Origin: Lunularia cruciata
Lineage: Eukaryota; Streptophyta; Marchantiopsida; Lunulariales; Lunulariaceae
Assembly (NCBI GenBank): GCA_948567375.1
Contig: OX419762.1
Span: 30,954,608 to 31,018,607 of the forward strand
DNA: 64,000 nt
Reading direction: 5' to 3'
Positions 12,325 to 23,334 of this stretch are shown one piece after another (the first letter of the stretch is position 1; the number at the start of each line of letters is the position of its first letter). The notes below the pieces were generated by a model that made no database searches, had not been told where the DNA came from, and was given only the letters and a program-made list of their open reading frames with translations. The translations under genes and the position numbers were made by a program.

Positions 12325-12725
12325 GGGACCCCGTTCGGGAGACATCCCCTTCTTGATCGGGAGACACCCCTTATATAAATCAGCGAGTTTTTAGCTTCTA
12401 ATTTATTAGGGTGTTTGTTTCAAATTTTATAAAAAAGGCTATGGGAACAAGTTTACTTTCATACATGTTAATAGGATAGGTTTCGATAAAGATCACCAGC
12501 TCTAGAAATGAACAAGATCGTAAAATAATGTTTGGAAATTTGAGAGAAATCAAAAGAAATACTCAATATAGAAACTTGACTACCTTCAAAAATGAAATTA
12601 GTACCTAAAACTGTTGTAGACCACTTTATTATACACTAAGGAATATTTAATGCAACCATACATCAAAGAATATATGAAGGGAATGTCTCCCTACCAAGAA
12701 AGGGATTGTCCCCCGACCGGGTCCC
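12325..12725. mobile_element. MITE-like element with ~50-bp imperfect terminal inverted repeats
   Basis: The left end starts GGGACCCCGTTCGGGAGACA. The right end, reverse complemented, starts GGGACCCGGTCGGGGGACAA. The similarity continues over about 50 bp (through CTTCTTG.T.GGGAGACA) at roughly 80 percent. The 401-bp interior is AT-rich with no ORF. The flanks ATTAAATTTT (left) and ATTATTTTA (right) could be a decayed 8-10-bp target duplication, which would fit a Mutator-like or hAT-like MITE. The superfamily is not settled. Confidence 0.7.
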
Positions 12726-15180
12726 ATTATTTTAGGATGAATGCTGTGTTGTTTCACTCTAGACAAAACCGCTCTCGCCAAAAGAAATTACCTAAAAGGT
12801 AGTAAACCTTTCTTTATGCAAATTAGATCAAGATGAGTACATGGAAATCTACATCAAATTATAATAATGGTAAGATTTTGTTTTTACCAATATTTTCCTA
12901 ACTATAAAAAGTGCACTAATCCAAGTGTCAAGAGGAGGGTGCACTAAACCCACTTATCCATGAAGGACGAAGGACGATGTTTTTCTCAACCTGCCCTGAT
13001 AAATTTATAACTATTGTAAATATATTTTACAGGTTTACTATTATATAAATATATCAAGCCCATATTATAACTAACGAAATAGAAATAGAAACTTTATTTT
13101 TCAACGAAAGCTTTAAGAAATTCAAATTTTCATATCACACATGTAATATAATGATTCATACCGAAAAGGTTATTCATACAGGAATTTGTATATAACATTC
13201 AATAGAAGATTAGACATTTGCAATGTTTGTATAAATTAATTGAAGACTTCATCAATAAGTGAAATGCTTTTATCTCCATTAACTTTTTCATGTAAAATTT
13301 TTACTTATACTGAGGAAAAAATTAATTAATATAAAATAATTCTTATTATAATCAAATATTAGCTATGTAAAATTATTCTACTTCTAATAATACATATTAA
13401 AATAAATATTAATAATGATTGAATTATAAATTATAAATAGGTTGTTAAATTTAATAGAAGCAATAAAAATTAATAAATCTATAGGATTTAAGAGAAAAAA
13501 TGATTTCCTTTCAAACATATCAATGATTCCTGTAGGTTACCTATGCTAAAGTAAAAAAAAATTTATACAAAGTCAAAAGGATAACTTTTAACTTTTCTAC
13601 ATTGGTTTCAGAAATTTTCCTTGTTTGATCAAGGTTATTGATCTTTAATAAATTAAACATGTATATTTTTCTTAGATTGATATAAAAGCATTCTATTCAG
13701 TGATTCTACTAAAGTTGGAGGTTTTTTGTTCATTAATCATAAATGATTCAATGCACTTCTGTCTTGTAAAAGCAATAGAACCCATGATCTAACTTAAAAG
13801 TTCATTGAGTTCCTTAGGGTTAAAATTCCTATTTATAAGAATAGATTTCAAATATACTATAATTGATCCATCAATCTATATTATAGGATCTCCAGGTAGG
13901 ATTTTCTCAAGTTGTTGTTGCTAAACGCTAATTTGAATAGATTTGATTATAATAGATTTGATCAACATAATCCTTCAAATTCTATGTATACAAACTAAAT
14001 GAGTTCTCTAAAAGAAAATTTATATCTTACTAATCAGACTCTTTTTGAACTTAAAGAAAATGATATCCTTATTAATAATTAAGATATAAAATAAAATCCT
14101 TTAATTCTATCTAAAGGAAGCACTTGCTCAACCAGATTCATATTTAAGATACATTAGGTAAGACATTATAAATATCACACTAATGATCAAACTTAAAAAA
14201 TTAATATTATAAATATTATTGTATGTAGGACATAGGCAACATTGAAAAACTTTTAAATATTTTCAGACTTTTGAATGTATTTTGAGACGATTATAAAATC
14301 CATCAGAGCAATTCAGATTGAATCTTTAAGTAAACTACAAACTCGACTCAAATTTCACTTAATTATCAAACATTATCAAATTGAAAATTGTAATCATGTT
14401 TGATAATTAAGTCAAGTTATCAAAATAATTTAATTTACATCTAAATTTAAACCTAAATTAGTTCATTTAAAATTTTATTTAAAGTCATATTATAAAATTT
14501 ATAACCCGGATGTTATAATCATCCAAATTTAACCGCTTGAGAATATTTTATGTACGTCTTGATGAGACATTGAATGCTAAAACTTTCTGCTTCTATTCTT
14601 TCCACCAGCCAAAGTTATCTCCACCATTTGTAAGAAGAGCACAACTATCAATCATTATTATTAAATAATGCTTTAGGAAACGTACGAACCAATTCTTATA
14701 TTATTTATCAATATTCTCCTTTTTTTTCTCATATGTAAACTAAGGTAAATATTTAAAGAGTAGGAAGAACTTGAAAAAATATTGTATACTGAATGAAATC
14801 ACATAAGTGGTATGTGCACATATATAGAAAGTTTAGTTCCTCTAATATTGTACTGTCCATTCTCACACAGATCCCACATATTCATCTTATGAAGAGATAT
14901 TAGTATTAGCCCCGAGCATGATGCACATGGCATGGCTCCTCTCAACATATATCTCCACCCTTTGTCCCCGTCCCCAAAAACAATTCCATTCTCTCCCCGT
15001 CCGTGGTCTCCATCCTTTTAAGTGGTCTTAGTCTCTAGATATAGTTCTGTCCAAGGAACTCATCTGTTATCCCCATCCCCAGGAACACTTCCGTCTATCC
15101 CCGTCTTCTTTACCCTGCCTTACTTACCTTTAAGAGATGATTGCCACTTACCTAAGTAAGTAAAGAGAAAGGCGACTGTG
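12726..15180. other. AT-rich intergenic region, no gene
   Basis: Very AT-rich to about 14880, without credible frames. A perfect 16-bp inverted repeat, CTTAATTATCAAACAT at 14358-14373 and its complement at 14396-14411, has a 22-base loop. From 14940 to 15120 the strand is C-rich, with two degenerate copies of 'CCCC(G/A)TCCCCA....CTCCCCGTC'. This looks like a low-complexity repeat. Confidence 0.6.
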
Positions 15181-15196
15181 AAGGAAAAACGAAGGA

Positions 15197-15717
15197 TGGG
15201 AAGACCCCATCAAGCCTTACAAGGGAGAGACAATAAAGGTAACATGGGGCTAAGCCCCAATAGAGTCTACATGAGAAATCTGCCCTACCGCACCTAAGAT
15301 ATTCGAGCTATGCACACAACTGGAGCATAGAAAAAACATCACCTAATGTGATTGCTCTCCTATGGATTACACCAGCCACTGCCCTCTGTAGAGCAATGGA
15401 CACACGCTGTCTAAAATATACTACAAAGTATGAGAGTGAGAGTGGTACCCCTGATGCCTAACATGATAAGCTCTCGTGCACTCCTTGACAAATGTGTCAA
15501 ATGCTGTGTCCATAGCTCCATATAACTCCAAGGCTAAAGGAACAAAGAGGTGGTCTCGCTGCATGCCCCTATACTTGGAGACCTTACGACCTGCTGCTGC
15601 ACTCGCCGCCCATCCAGGGGGATGGGTAATCACTCCTTCCGAAACTGTATCCCGCGTAGGGTCCATAACCACGACATCCACTACTGTCACCTGATCATCT
15701 CGTAAGTAAGATAACAA
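15197..15717 (-). pseudogene. 3' end of a LINE-like retroelement (RT C-terminal region)
   Basis: Minus-strand codons 15717-15421 read VVDVVVMDPTRDTV, GWAASAAAGRKVSKYRG, FVPLALELYGAMDTAFDTFV. This resembles the C-terminal endonuclease-like tail of plant and algal non-LTR reverse transcriptases (D-V-V..P ... AA...K..KY ... F.P.A.E..G). A 3' untranslated part follows down to 15197. The same 3' region recurs at 22229-22620, and both copies begin at GAAGGATGGGAAGACC. RT itself is missing, as is usual for 5'-truncated LINE copies. The family assignment is from memory. Confidence 0.6.
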
Positions 15718-16439
15718 GAATTTCAGTTGAAGCAGGACCCAAAGATAGGTTACTTACTGTCAGATTTTTAATATTATACAACCAAATTACAAGAGATTGA
15801 TACTATAATCCTAAATGGATGCGTAAATTAATACTGAACCTTAGAGCTAATACCCTTATCTTTCTTATGATATGAATGTTTGAAGTGTTTTCATAAGTCT
15901 AATATCCAAGGAAATAAAGTACAAGAATTCTGCTCACACAACCAAAAGCTTCTGTCATTTCATAAAACTATTCTAATAACAAACCATGACAAAGATGACA
16001 GAATAGAGACCTCGAGAAGAGGTAAATAAAGCCAATGGAAGAACTCATGACTACACGAGAGCCCCGAAGATAAAAAGTTTTCGAATAATCTCCATCCTAC
16101 CGTCTAATGATGGTGGGAAGGGGTGGTGCCAGGATATGAATACATGTTTCCTGCTAACCTTACGATGTGAACAGATGTATTGGAAGCAAAGTTGAAAGCG
16201 CTCTCTAACATGGTTGAAAAACTTTGGGTCTTCATGTTACCATCTTCTTGGATCTTGGATTTCTGCCGGAGAAATTATGTTTTCTTAGAAATGTTATTAT
16301 TTATATCTGCTAATAATCAGTAAAAGAAACCATTCCACTTTCAGACTCTGACAAGATTCGATGAGATTCTTTACAACAAAATTAATTTAGCAGATATCAG
16401 TATGCTTCTGTTCACCGCTGTCGATTTCTCCAGGTTACC

Positions 16440-18332
16440 TTGGGTCATTTAATTACACTGCTACGGATGATGGAATTCATGAAGGTTCACAACATATTCT
16501 TCAATCATTTTCATTTAAAATCAAGACTTAATCTCGTATTGAGGAAGTATATCCTTTGGAAATACGTAGACTACATTGCAGGAAGACAGGCAGCACCGCC
16601 ACCACCAGAAGGGGTGAGCAGGCCAGGAGACGGCGCCACTGGAAGAGCCGGTGATGAACCAGTCCTTTGGTGGCGGATAAACGAGCAGAGAAGTCACGGT
16701 CAGGTTTGGAGGAAGAGTCGGGGGCAGACATGCAGGAAGAACGAGAAACGAACAAATTAGCGGTACAATGGAAGAGGCAAGGAAGAGCTGGCAAGACACA
16801 TAGGGGGTCTGTCTTCTTCTTCCGCCTGCTGTACAACTTCCCGGTAACGAATAGATGCCGTCGGTACAGCAACGCTTCACCGGAAGTAGCTCTCCTCATA
16901 CTGGGATTCGTCAAAAGCTACCGAATAAACCAGGTCCGGGACATGTTTGTCCCCCGGGCGGAGTGTTTCGGTGCAAAATCTGCCGGTATCATTACCGGTT
17001 GTAAGAGTACCAGGTAGGCGTTTCTGCAGAAGCCCGAATCCGCTCCTATTCCCGATAAGGCCAGGAAAGATTCAGAAGAAACCGGGACGAGTAAAAGATC
17101 TTCACCGGCTTCGTGAGAAAGATCTTGGAAAAGACTCCCTCGAACTCTAAGGAAAAGCCAAAAAAGTTCGGTACAGTACACGAAAGGAACAAGAGATAGA
17201 TCGACACACATTTGGGGGAGCGGCTACAATTGCAGTAGAAGAATCAATCCAAACGGCAAAAGTTGGGGCGGTAACTCCCTCCAATCTCAACTCTCCCCCG
17301 AAAGGGCAGGTGTACGCAAAGTTCTGTCAGTCGCCGGGAAGACTAGGGTCAAATAAACTGAGAATCGCGTGTGATTGCGACGTCTTGTGTTCTGTCAGTC
17401 CAGTTTTCGGGGGAGCTTGGATGGTTATCCTACTACTGTTTAGCCGATATTACTGAGCACGGAGCAGAGGGGAGAGAGCATCCAGGACAGTAGCCGAGTG
17501 GGATTTAGTGCCGAGAGAGAGGGTAAGCGCTGCTGATTTTATCGATGGGTTTGGTTGTTTGAAGGGTTGGCTTGGGGTATCGAATGTACTCGAGGGAGGG
17601 ACCGGAGTACTGGCAAAGGACGAGGGGAGAGAGAGAGCGGGGAGGGGAGAGAGTGTGTTCATCGCTTTGATGAGGAAAAGGGATCAGTTCCGCATTGAAG
17701 AGTTTCATTCCTTGTAGCCTCGTGGCAGAGTGGGTGGGTGGGTTGGGCACCGGGCTGGGGCTCGGGTGGAAGGGAGTTGGGAAGAGAAAGATCTGAGCGA
17801 GAGAGAGAAGATCTGGCGTGGGATGAGAAGGAAGAAGAGGGACAAGGGAGGGAGTAAGGAGACTGGGGAAGGAAATTGAGTTTTTGATTGGTGGCTCCAA
17901 GGAAGGAAAAGACAGGGAAGGGGAGGCTGATGGTTTAGGAGGGCTGGAGAAGGGAAGGGGGGATTAAGAGGGGAGAAAGGTCCGTGCTGGGATGAGAAAG
18001 GAAGAAGAGGGATTAAGGAGCGAGGAAGAGGGGAAGAAGGAAATTGAGTTACTAGGCGATTGTGAGTTTCGGGTGGTTACTCCAACGAAGAAAGGCAAAG
18101 GTTGGTCTGTGTTTCTGTGCAGTGAGTGTAGAAAGGATAAATGTGGGCCTATCCGCAGACCAATCTGGTGAGTTTCCATACGCTCTCGTCTTCGTGTCTA
18201 TCGCTGTGCCTCTTTCTCATTTCGAGGAGAAACAGGGGAGAGAGACCACAGGCGGCAATCGAAGACTCCAGGGTTCGTGAGGGAAGGAGAAGTGGAAGTG
18301 CTAACGGGGGTCAGAAGAAAGGAGAAGGTATT
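16440..18332 (+). promoter_or_regulatory. GC-rich upstream and probable 5' UTR region of the F-box gene
   Basis: Base composition changes sharply from AT-rich flanks to GC- and CpG-rich DNA from about 16570. From 17460 to 18060 the plus strand is purine-rich, with many GAGAGA runs. Two similar ~120-bp segments share GGGATGAGAA.GGAAGAAGAG, starting near 17820 and 17991. A donor-like GTGAGT at about 18169, in front of the coding start, suggests a possible 5' UTR intron. Several overlapping frames here are not convincing as genes. No TATA box was fixed. Confidence 0.45.
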
Positions 18333-19577
18333 ATGGATGAGGCGCTGAGTTGTATGCCTATAGTGCTACAGAGGCCTGATAAGGGGGATGAGGAAATGGA
18401 TCAAAAGGTTTGGGAAGGGTTGCCAGATGAGTTGCAGGACAGAGTTTTGGCATGCTTGCCAGTTCCAGTGTTGTTGCAGATGCGATTGGTGTGCAAGCGG
18501 TGGTCTGGGGTGATCACTTCCTCGGCTTTTACCAAGCTAAGGGCGGAGGCACCCCATTCCTTGCCCCACTTTCTGGTTTTCGAATTTCAGAAGCCGGAAA
18601 GGGCCGCTGCTTATAATCCATGGTTGCACAAGTGGTATGTCTGTCCAGCACAAATGCCCCCCTCTATTTTAGAAGGGGTGGTAATCTCCGTGTGTGCGAA
18701 TGGAGGTCTTCTGTGCGTGGTCTTGAGGAGCACGTGGTTAGGAGGACCCACTCGGGTCCTGCTGTGCAATCCCGTTACGAGGTCTTATAAAGAGCTTCCC
18801 AAGACGAGCGTAGAAACGCGCCTCACCGCACTGAGGCAAGAATGGCTTCCCAAACTAGTGTCTTTAGTTGTGGATCCGATATCCAAGTCTTTCAAAGTGA
18901 TTGCAGCCGGTTTAGAGGGTTGCTCGCATAGGAATGACTGTTCATGCCGGGTGACTGAGGTGTATGATTCTGTCACCAACAAGTGGGAGGTTGCGGGGAT
19001 GCTTCCTAGAATGATCAGTTATGATGCGGATCATCGATCTCGGACTGACGCTGTGTGTGAAGGAAATCTGTACTGCTTAGGATTCTGTAACTTAGAGGGG
19101 GATAGCGCCATGTTGGTGTTCAATTTGAAGCTTCGGAAGTGGAGTGAGTGCAACGTGAGCATGCCTCATCTTTCGCGTTTCCAAGTTCTGCTGTTTGAGA
19201 GACGAGGCGTTCTCATGCTTGTGCAGCAAGATGATCAGTTTGGTAAATTGCCCTTAGTTTTCACGTGGTCGCCTTCGTCCAATGCTCATGATTGGACCAA
19301 ACTTCCGACGTCACTGCCTCGGGAAGGGAAGAAGTTCGGGGAGCTGTTTGATGAAGATCTATTATGGGTTGGACAAGACGACCTGCTCTTCTTCGTATCT
19401 TCTAAGTCCGACAGAGCGATGATTTATGATATATGCCGGATGTTCTGGACCATTACTCCGGCGAGTAAATTTTTGCGAACTCATACCTCGACGTCTGTTC
19501 TGCCTCTCCCTTTCGACTTCGACTTGCAAATGCAGAGTGTAGAGTCAACTTCGGGACAACCTTGGTTGAGGTATTAA
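18333..19577 (+). CDS. F-box protein with F-box-associated/kelch-like C-terminal domain
   Basis: An intronless 414-aa protein. Residues ~20-65 form an F-box: WEGLPDELQDRVLACLPVPV followed by LLQMRLVCKRW and a short SSAFTKL segment. The F-box binds SKP1 and makes the protein the substrate adaptor of an SCF E3 ubiquitin ligase. The rest (~90-390) looks like the plant F-box-associated or kelch-type beta-propeller: VLLCNPVTRSYKELP, VTEVYDSVTNKWEVAGMLP, LYCLGF..., VFNLKLRKWSECNVSMP. The substrate is unknown. The frame is open upstream to an ATG at 18141. I prefer 18333 because the 64 extra codons are low-complexity, overlap the purine-rich leader and include a donor-like GTGAGT. Stop TAA at 19575-19577. 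The gene is GC-richer than its repeat surroundings and intact, so it is probably functional. Confidence 0.9.
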   Translation: MDEALSCMPIVLQRPDKGDEEMDQKVWEGLPDELQDRVLACLPVPVLLQMRLVCKRWSGVITSSAFTKLRAEAPHSLPHFLVFEFQKPERAAAYNPWLHKWYVCPAQMPPSILEGVVISVCANGGLLCVVLRSTWLGGPTRVLLCNPVTRSYKELPKTSVETRLTALRQEWLPKLVSLVVDPISKSFKVIAAGLEGCSHRNDCSCRVTEVYDSVTNKWEVAGMLPRMISYDADHRSRTDAVCEGNLYCLGFCNLEGDSAMLVFNLKLRKWSECNVSMPHLSRFQVLLFERRGVLMLVQQDDQFGKLPLVFTWSPSSNAHDWTKLPTSLPREGKKFGELFDEDLLWVGQDDLLFFVSSKSDRAMIYDICRMFWTITPASKFLRTHTSTSVLPLPFDFDLQMQSVESTSGQPWLRY

Positions 19578-20803
19578 ATTTTGTGCAGCGGACTGTTTCA
19601 CAGGGTTTTGGATTATGATTATGTTTGTAATTACCAGTGGATGTAGGTATGTGTTTATGCAAAGCATGAGAGTGCAGAACCTGTACATTATTAGGTCAGA
19701 GATAAAATAGGGTTTCTTTTTATGTCCCAACTCGTGTATCCAGGGTTCAGTGCTCGTTGTATATTCTAGTAGTGGTTATTGCCACTCATGGTATTGAAGT
19801 CTACTTGGATATAGAATTGTGGAGGTCGTCACTGTATAAAAGCTTCTTCAATGTTACAAGACTGGATATGTTTCATCGAGTTGTCCCGTGTTTGCGGCTC
19901 TCTTGTGGAAATTGCTACAATTGACAACACCCGAGTATATCAGAGGTCTAAATATTTGCGAGCACTTGATTCAACTCTGGTGACTTGAACTCTGTGCAAG
20001 AAATGTTACGTCGCATATTTGCGAGCTAACAACTGTACCATATGCAGCATTCAGTTGTTCAGATCGGTTTAAATTTGTCTTGATGCGTAGAGGTTTATTT
20101 GTTGTGCTAGAATACTTGTGCAATAGTAAAGAGTGGTCGCTTTCTGGAAGAACTTTAATCATGATCAGATTTATATTTCTGTTAACAGTTTTCAATTTGC
20201 AGGCGATTTCGATCTGAGGTTATGACAGACCACACTTTCGTTGGTGTGTGCTCTTTAATGTCATGCATATCGATAACAGATCAGTTTCTAGCGGTGTGCT
20301 TCTGATTAATGTCATGAAGTAATCAGATACAAGTATGGAATGGTACAATATGGTCTCTTTAGATAATTTATCAACTGATCTAGAATCTGATATGGAGGAT
20401 GTCACAATGGAGATGTGGGTGTGAGGTTTGACGAATTTCAGCGTGATTAGTATATTGAGGTCGTGCGTGATTTTTGTATTGGGTTGATGGTAGTTGCTGG
20501 GACTCACTACTTTGAAAACGAGATTTCAATGATAATAGTCTTCTCAGGTTTCATCGGTAGCAGCTGGTTGGTAGTTAGTTTTCGAACTTGTATGTACGTA
20601 AAGGGTTTAATTTCTCTTCGCTTAGTTTATCCTCCATCCACATGCGAAAACCGGACAAGGAGCGGAATCTGAAAGAGGATTAGTGTCATGCTGAAGATGA
20701 TAAAAGAGAGAATCATCTTATACAAGCGCTGCTGAATGTTAGTTTATAGTATTAAAAGTGCAGTACGAGTTATTCGTTTTTACTGAAACAAGCATGAATG
20801 ATA
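19578..20803 (+). other. 3' flank of the F-box gene; no further gene seen
   Basis: Probably the 3' UTR for the first part, then intergenic DNA with short chance frames. No clear AATAAA could be tied to an end point. The next gene is on the opposite strand and converges on this region. Confidence 0.45.
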
Positions 20804-21070
20804 GTACAAGCGCGACATTTTTTCTACTCTAGTTCTGTACCTTAAATCTTTCGAATTTAACAGATCAAGGTTTTCCTTCCACGGAATTTTGAGTACAAGT
20901 GCGACATTTTTCTACTCTAGTTTTGTACCTTAAATCTTTCGAATTTAACAGATCAAGATTTTTCTTCCACGGAATTTTGAGTACAAGTGCGACATTTTTC
21001 TACTCTAGTTCTCTACCTTAAATCTTTCGAATTTAACAGATCAAGGTTTTTCTTACACGGAATTTTGAGA
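20804..21070 (+). repeat. Three tandem 88-89-bp repeats between convergent genes
   Basis: GTACAAG.GCGACATTTTT starts at 20804, 20893 and 20981 (periods 89 and 88). Each unit continues with CTACTCTAGTT.T.TACCTTA, 'AATCTTTCGAATTTAACAGA' and CACGGAATTTTGA. The copies are nearly identical, so the expansion is young. It ends about 60 bp from the stop codon of the minus-strand gene at 21128. Confidence 0.9.
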
Positions 21071-21127
21071 AACTATCGACTTATCGTATAGAACCAGTTT
21101 TTCGCCAACAGTTCTAACCTAGTATAT

Positions 21128-23334
21128 TTACAGATATTTGGACTCTACGTGGTGGTCTCCCTCTTCCACGTTTTCCTTCGAAGCTCCAGGAATTTTTGAT
21201 GTAGTTTGTGCTTGCTTCTCGTTGGCTGCCACAATTTTTGCTGCTTTTTGCACCAGAGACTCAAACTGTCCTTGCAAAACTTTCGCCTGCGCTTCTGCTG
21301 ATAAAGCTTTCTCATGTTTTACTTGCAGATCCTATTCATCATCAGATCGATAATGATCAGATCCACAAGCAATTAGAATATGAAACTAGTCTACCGACTA
21401 TCGGACTACCAAACCTGTCAATACAAGAGCACAATACTCGGAAGATTTCATACTTCCTCAGTGCACGTTAGATTGTTCAGAAGTAAATCGACTTACCTTA
21501 GTAAATACATCAAAAGCGCTTTCAGGGTCCGTATGCTCCAAAACATCTATCGCTTCAACCTACACAAATATAAGTTGTAATTAAGTTAAAACTGTCTACC
21601 GAACGACCTGGTTTTGCCTGCCGAGATTAGAATAGTGGTTACATCGACAGGACAATTCCCTGTACACTAACCGGATAGTTTTGCACAACGGTACATATTT
21701 AATTAATCCAAAAGCGTGCATTTGATTTAGTGAATTTACTTTTGCTTAATTTGCAAAAATAATTCTCAGGATAAGACTCTCCTGCCCATACAAGGGTCCA
21801 CACTTTCAATACATGTTCTCATATCCACCTTCGACATGACATCACCAATGTAATGTCGTGAACTAGTGTAATAAACAACCAATAACTTTGGTGTCTACAT
21901 TCTTGATCGTCGAACAATTGCTGGAGACAAGTTCAACAGACAACTTTCATTTCCATCTTCATCACTGTCGATCGGAAACAAGTTTTAACCGCCCTCTTGT
22001 TTGTCAACAACAGGTGGAGGGCCATGTCTGCACTGAAGATTTACAGTGCGTTACAGTGACGACACAGATCTGGACGATTCACCCAGAATCCACTAACAAT
22101 TGTGACAATAGTGCTATTTAACTACACTAAGTATCATAGCGATGGCAATAACTACCTCATTGCCCAGGTGATTTTTCAGCAAAACGTAGCTGTTTAACTC
22201 TGGTCCCATGAAAGGCGAACCACATAGAACACAAGAAGGATGGGAAGACCTCATCAAGCCGTATAAGGGAAAGACAAAAGGGTAGAATGGGGCCAGGCTC
22301 CAGTACTGTGGATATGAAAAGTTTGCCCTACCGCACCTAAGATTTCCTAGCTATGCAAGTAGGAAGGTCTACAGACTATTGGAGCAACTGAAGAAGCATC
22401 ACCTAGAGTGATTGCTCTCATATGAATTGCACCAGCCAATGTTCTCTGTAGAACAATGGGCGCACGCACGATGCTAAATCTGTAGAATAATGGACACCTG
22501 CTGTCTAAAGTATGCTCGATGCTAAATCTGTAGAATAATGGACACCTGCTGTCTAAAGTATGCTCCGAAGTATGAGAGTGAGAGTGGTACCCTGGCATCT
22601 AATATGATAAGCTCTTGCGCACTCCCTATACACTCATGTAATTTTTCACCTTTCTTGTCGTTGCTTACATACACATTCGCTGATTGATGTTGCTCTAGTC
22701 CCGTAAGTTCATGTCATCAACCTTCATTTTCCTCTTACCTTCTCTCCCTAGTCCACTCATGCAATTCTTCACCTTCTTATCGTTGCTTACATACACATTT
22801 GCTGCTTGATGTTGCTCTGGTCCCGTAAGTTCATGTCATCTACCTTCATTTTCCTCTTACCTTCTCTCCGTACTTCCTAGCTTCACAACTAGAGTAGTTG
22901 ATACAAGGACCATAGAGAACAAATACACACTATCCCTACCAAATATCTCAGTAATTCGAAACAAGACATTTCTCCATACTATATCATGATCAAAAATTTC
23001 AATATCAAAATTACACATCTGTCGCACCCACGTTCGCAATCAGGGAGTACCAGGAATCTGCAAAACACTTCATTTCAGATTCAAATACAGAAGGAAAGAA
23101 CAGAATCCAGACTGAAGTTAAGACACTTACTTTGGCATCACTAATCTGATCAGCATCAAGTGTCAATGGCTCCGTATTTATGGATGATTGACGCGTGCCT
23201 GGCAAGCTATCTGTCGTTTGATAACTGGTATCGGATACATCGCTATCACCGCTGTTTCGCAGCTGTTTCTGTCCTTGAAGATATTCGGGAAGAGAAAACA
23301 TTGATGTATTGTTACTTAATTGCTGGGAGCTCAT
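21128..23334 (-). CDS. Small three-exon gene, 156-aa protein with coiled-coil-like C-terminal half
   Basis: Predicted exons on the minus strand: 23334-23131, 21559-21497 and 21331-21128. Exon 1 starts MSSQQLSNNTSMFSLPEYL and ends ADQISDAK at a GTAAGT donor. Exon 2 codes VEAIDVLEHTDPESAFDVFTK in shorter terms (21 codons beginning VEAID, ending DVFTK), with a GTAG acceptor edge and a GTAAGT donor. Exon 3 begins DLQVKHEKALSAEAQAKV, continues QFESLVQKAAKIVAANE and ends at TAA. All junctions are phase 0, and the joined frame has no stop. The N-terminal third is Ser/Thr/Gln-rich and likely disordered; the C-terminal half is helical and charged, with Ala/Glu/Lys heptad-like spacing. I do not recognise the family; a small complex subunit is possible. 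Intron 1 (~1.57 kb) holds a LINE-like 3' end and a tandem duplication, and may hide another exon. Exon 3's acceptor has a weak pyrimidine tract. Confidence 0.7.
22229..22620 (-). repeat. LINE-like 3' end, second copy, inside intron 1
   Basis: Aligns with 15197-15500: GAAGGATGGGAAGACC, 'TTTGCCCTACCGCACCTAAG', 'TGTAGA.CAATGG.C.CACG' and GAGAGTGAGAGTGGTACCC occur in both, in the same orientation. A ~50-bp segment starting GATGCTAAATCTGTAGAATA is duplicated in tandem near 22470-22562. Only the extreme C-terminal codons of the RT frame are kept. Confidence 0.75.
22631..22869 (+). repeat. Tandem duplication, 123-bp period, in intron 1
   Basis: CACTCATG.AATT.TTCACC starts at 22631 and again at 22754. 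Both copies run through GTTGCTTACATACACATT, GATGTTGCTCT and 'CTTCATTTTCCTCTTACCTT' with few differences, so this is a recent duplication. Confidence 0.85.

Noticed and set aside
15197-15717. Treating the AA...K..KY frame as a host nuclease gene
   Set aside because: Its 3' part is duplicated at 22229-22620 with the same start point, which marks it as a mobile-element end.
16440-17211. Overlapping frames of 60-130 codons on both strands
   Set aside because: They overlap in several frames in GC-rich DNA, where stops are rare; no motif or family seen.
18141-18332. Upstream in-frame extension of the F-box protein
   Set aside because: Low-complexity codons in a purine-rich leader with a donor-like GTGAGT. 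The F-box begins only after 18333.
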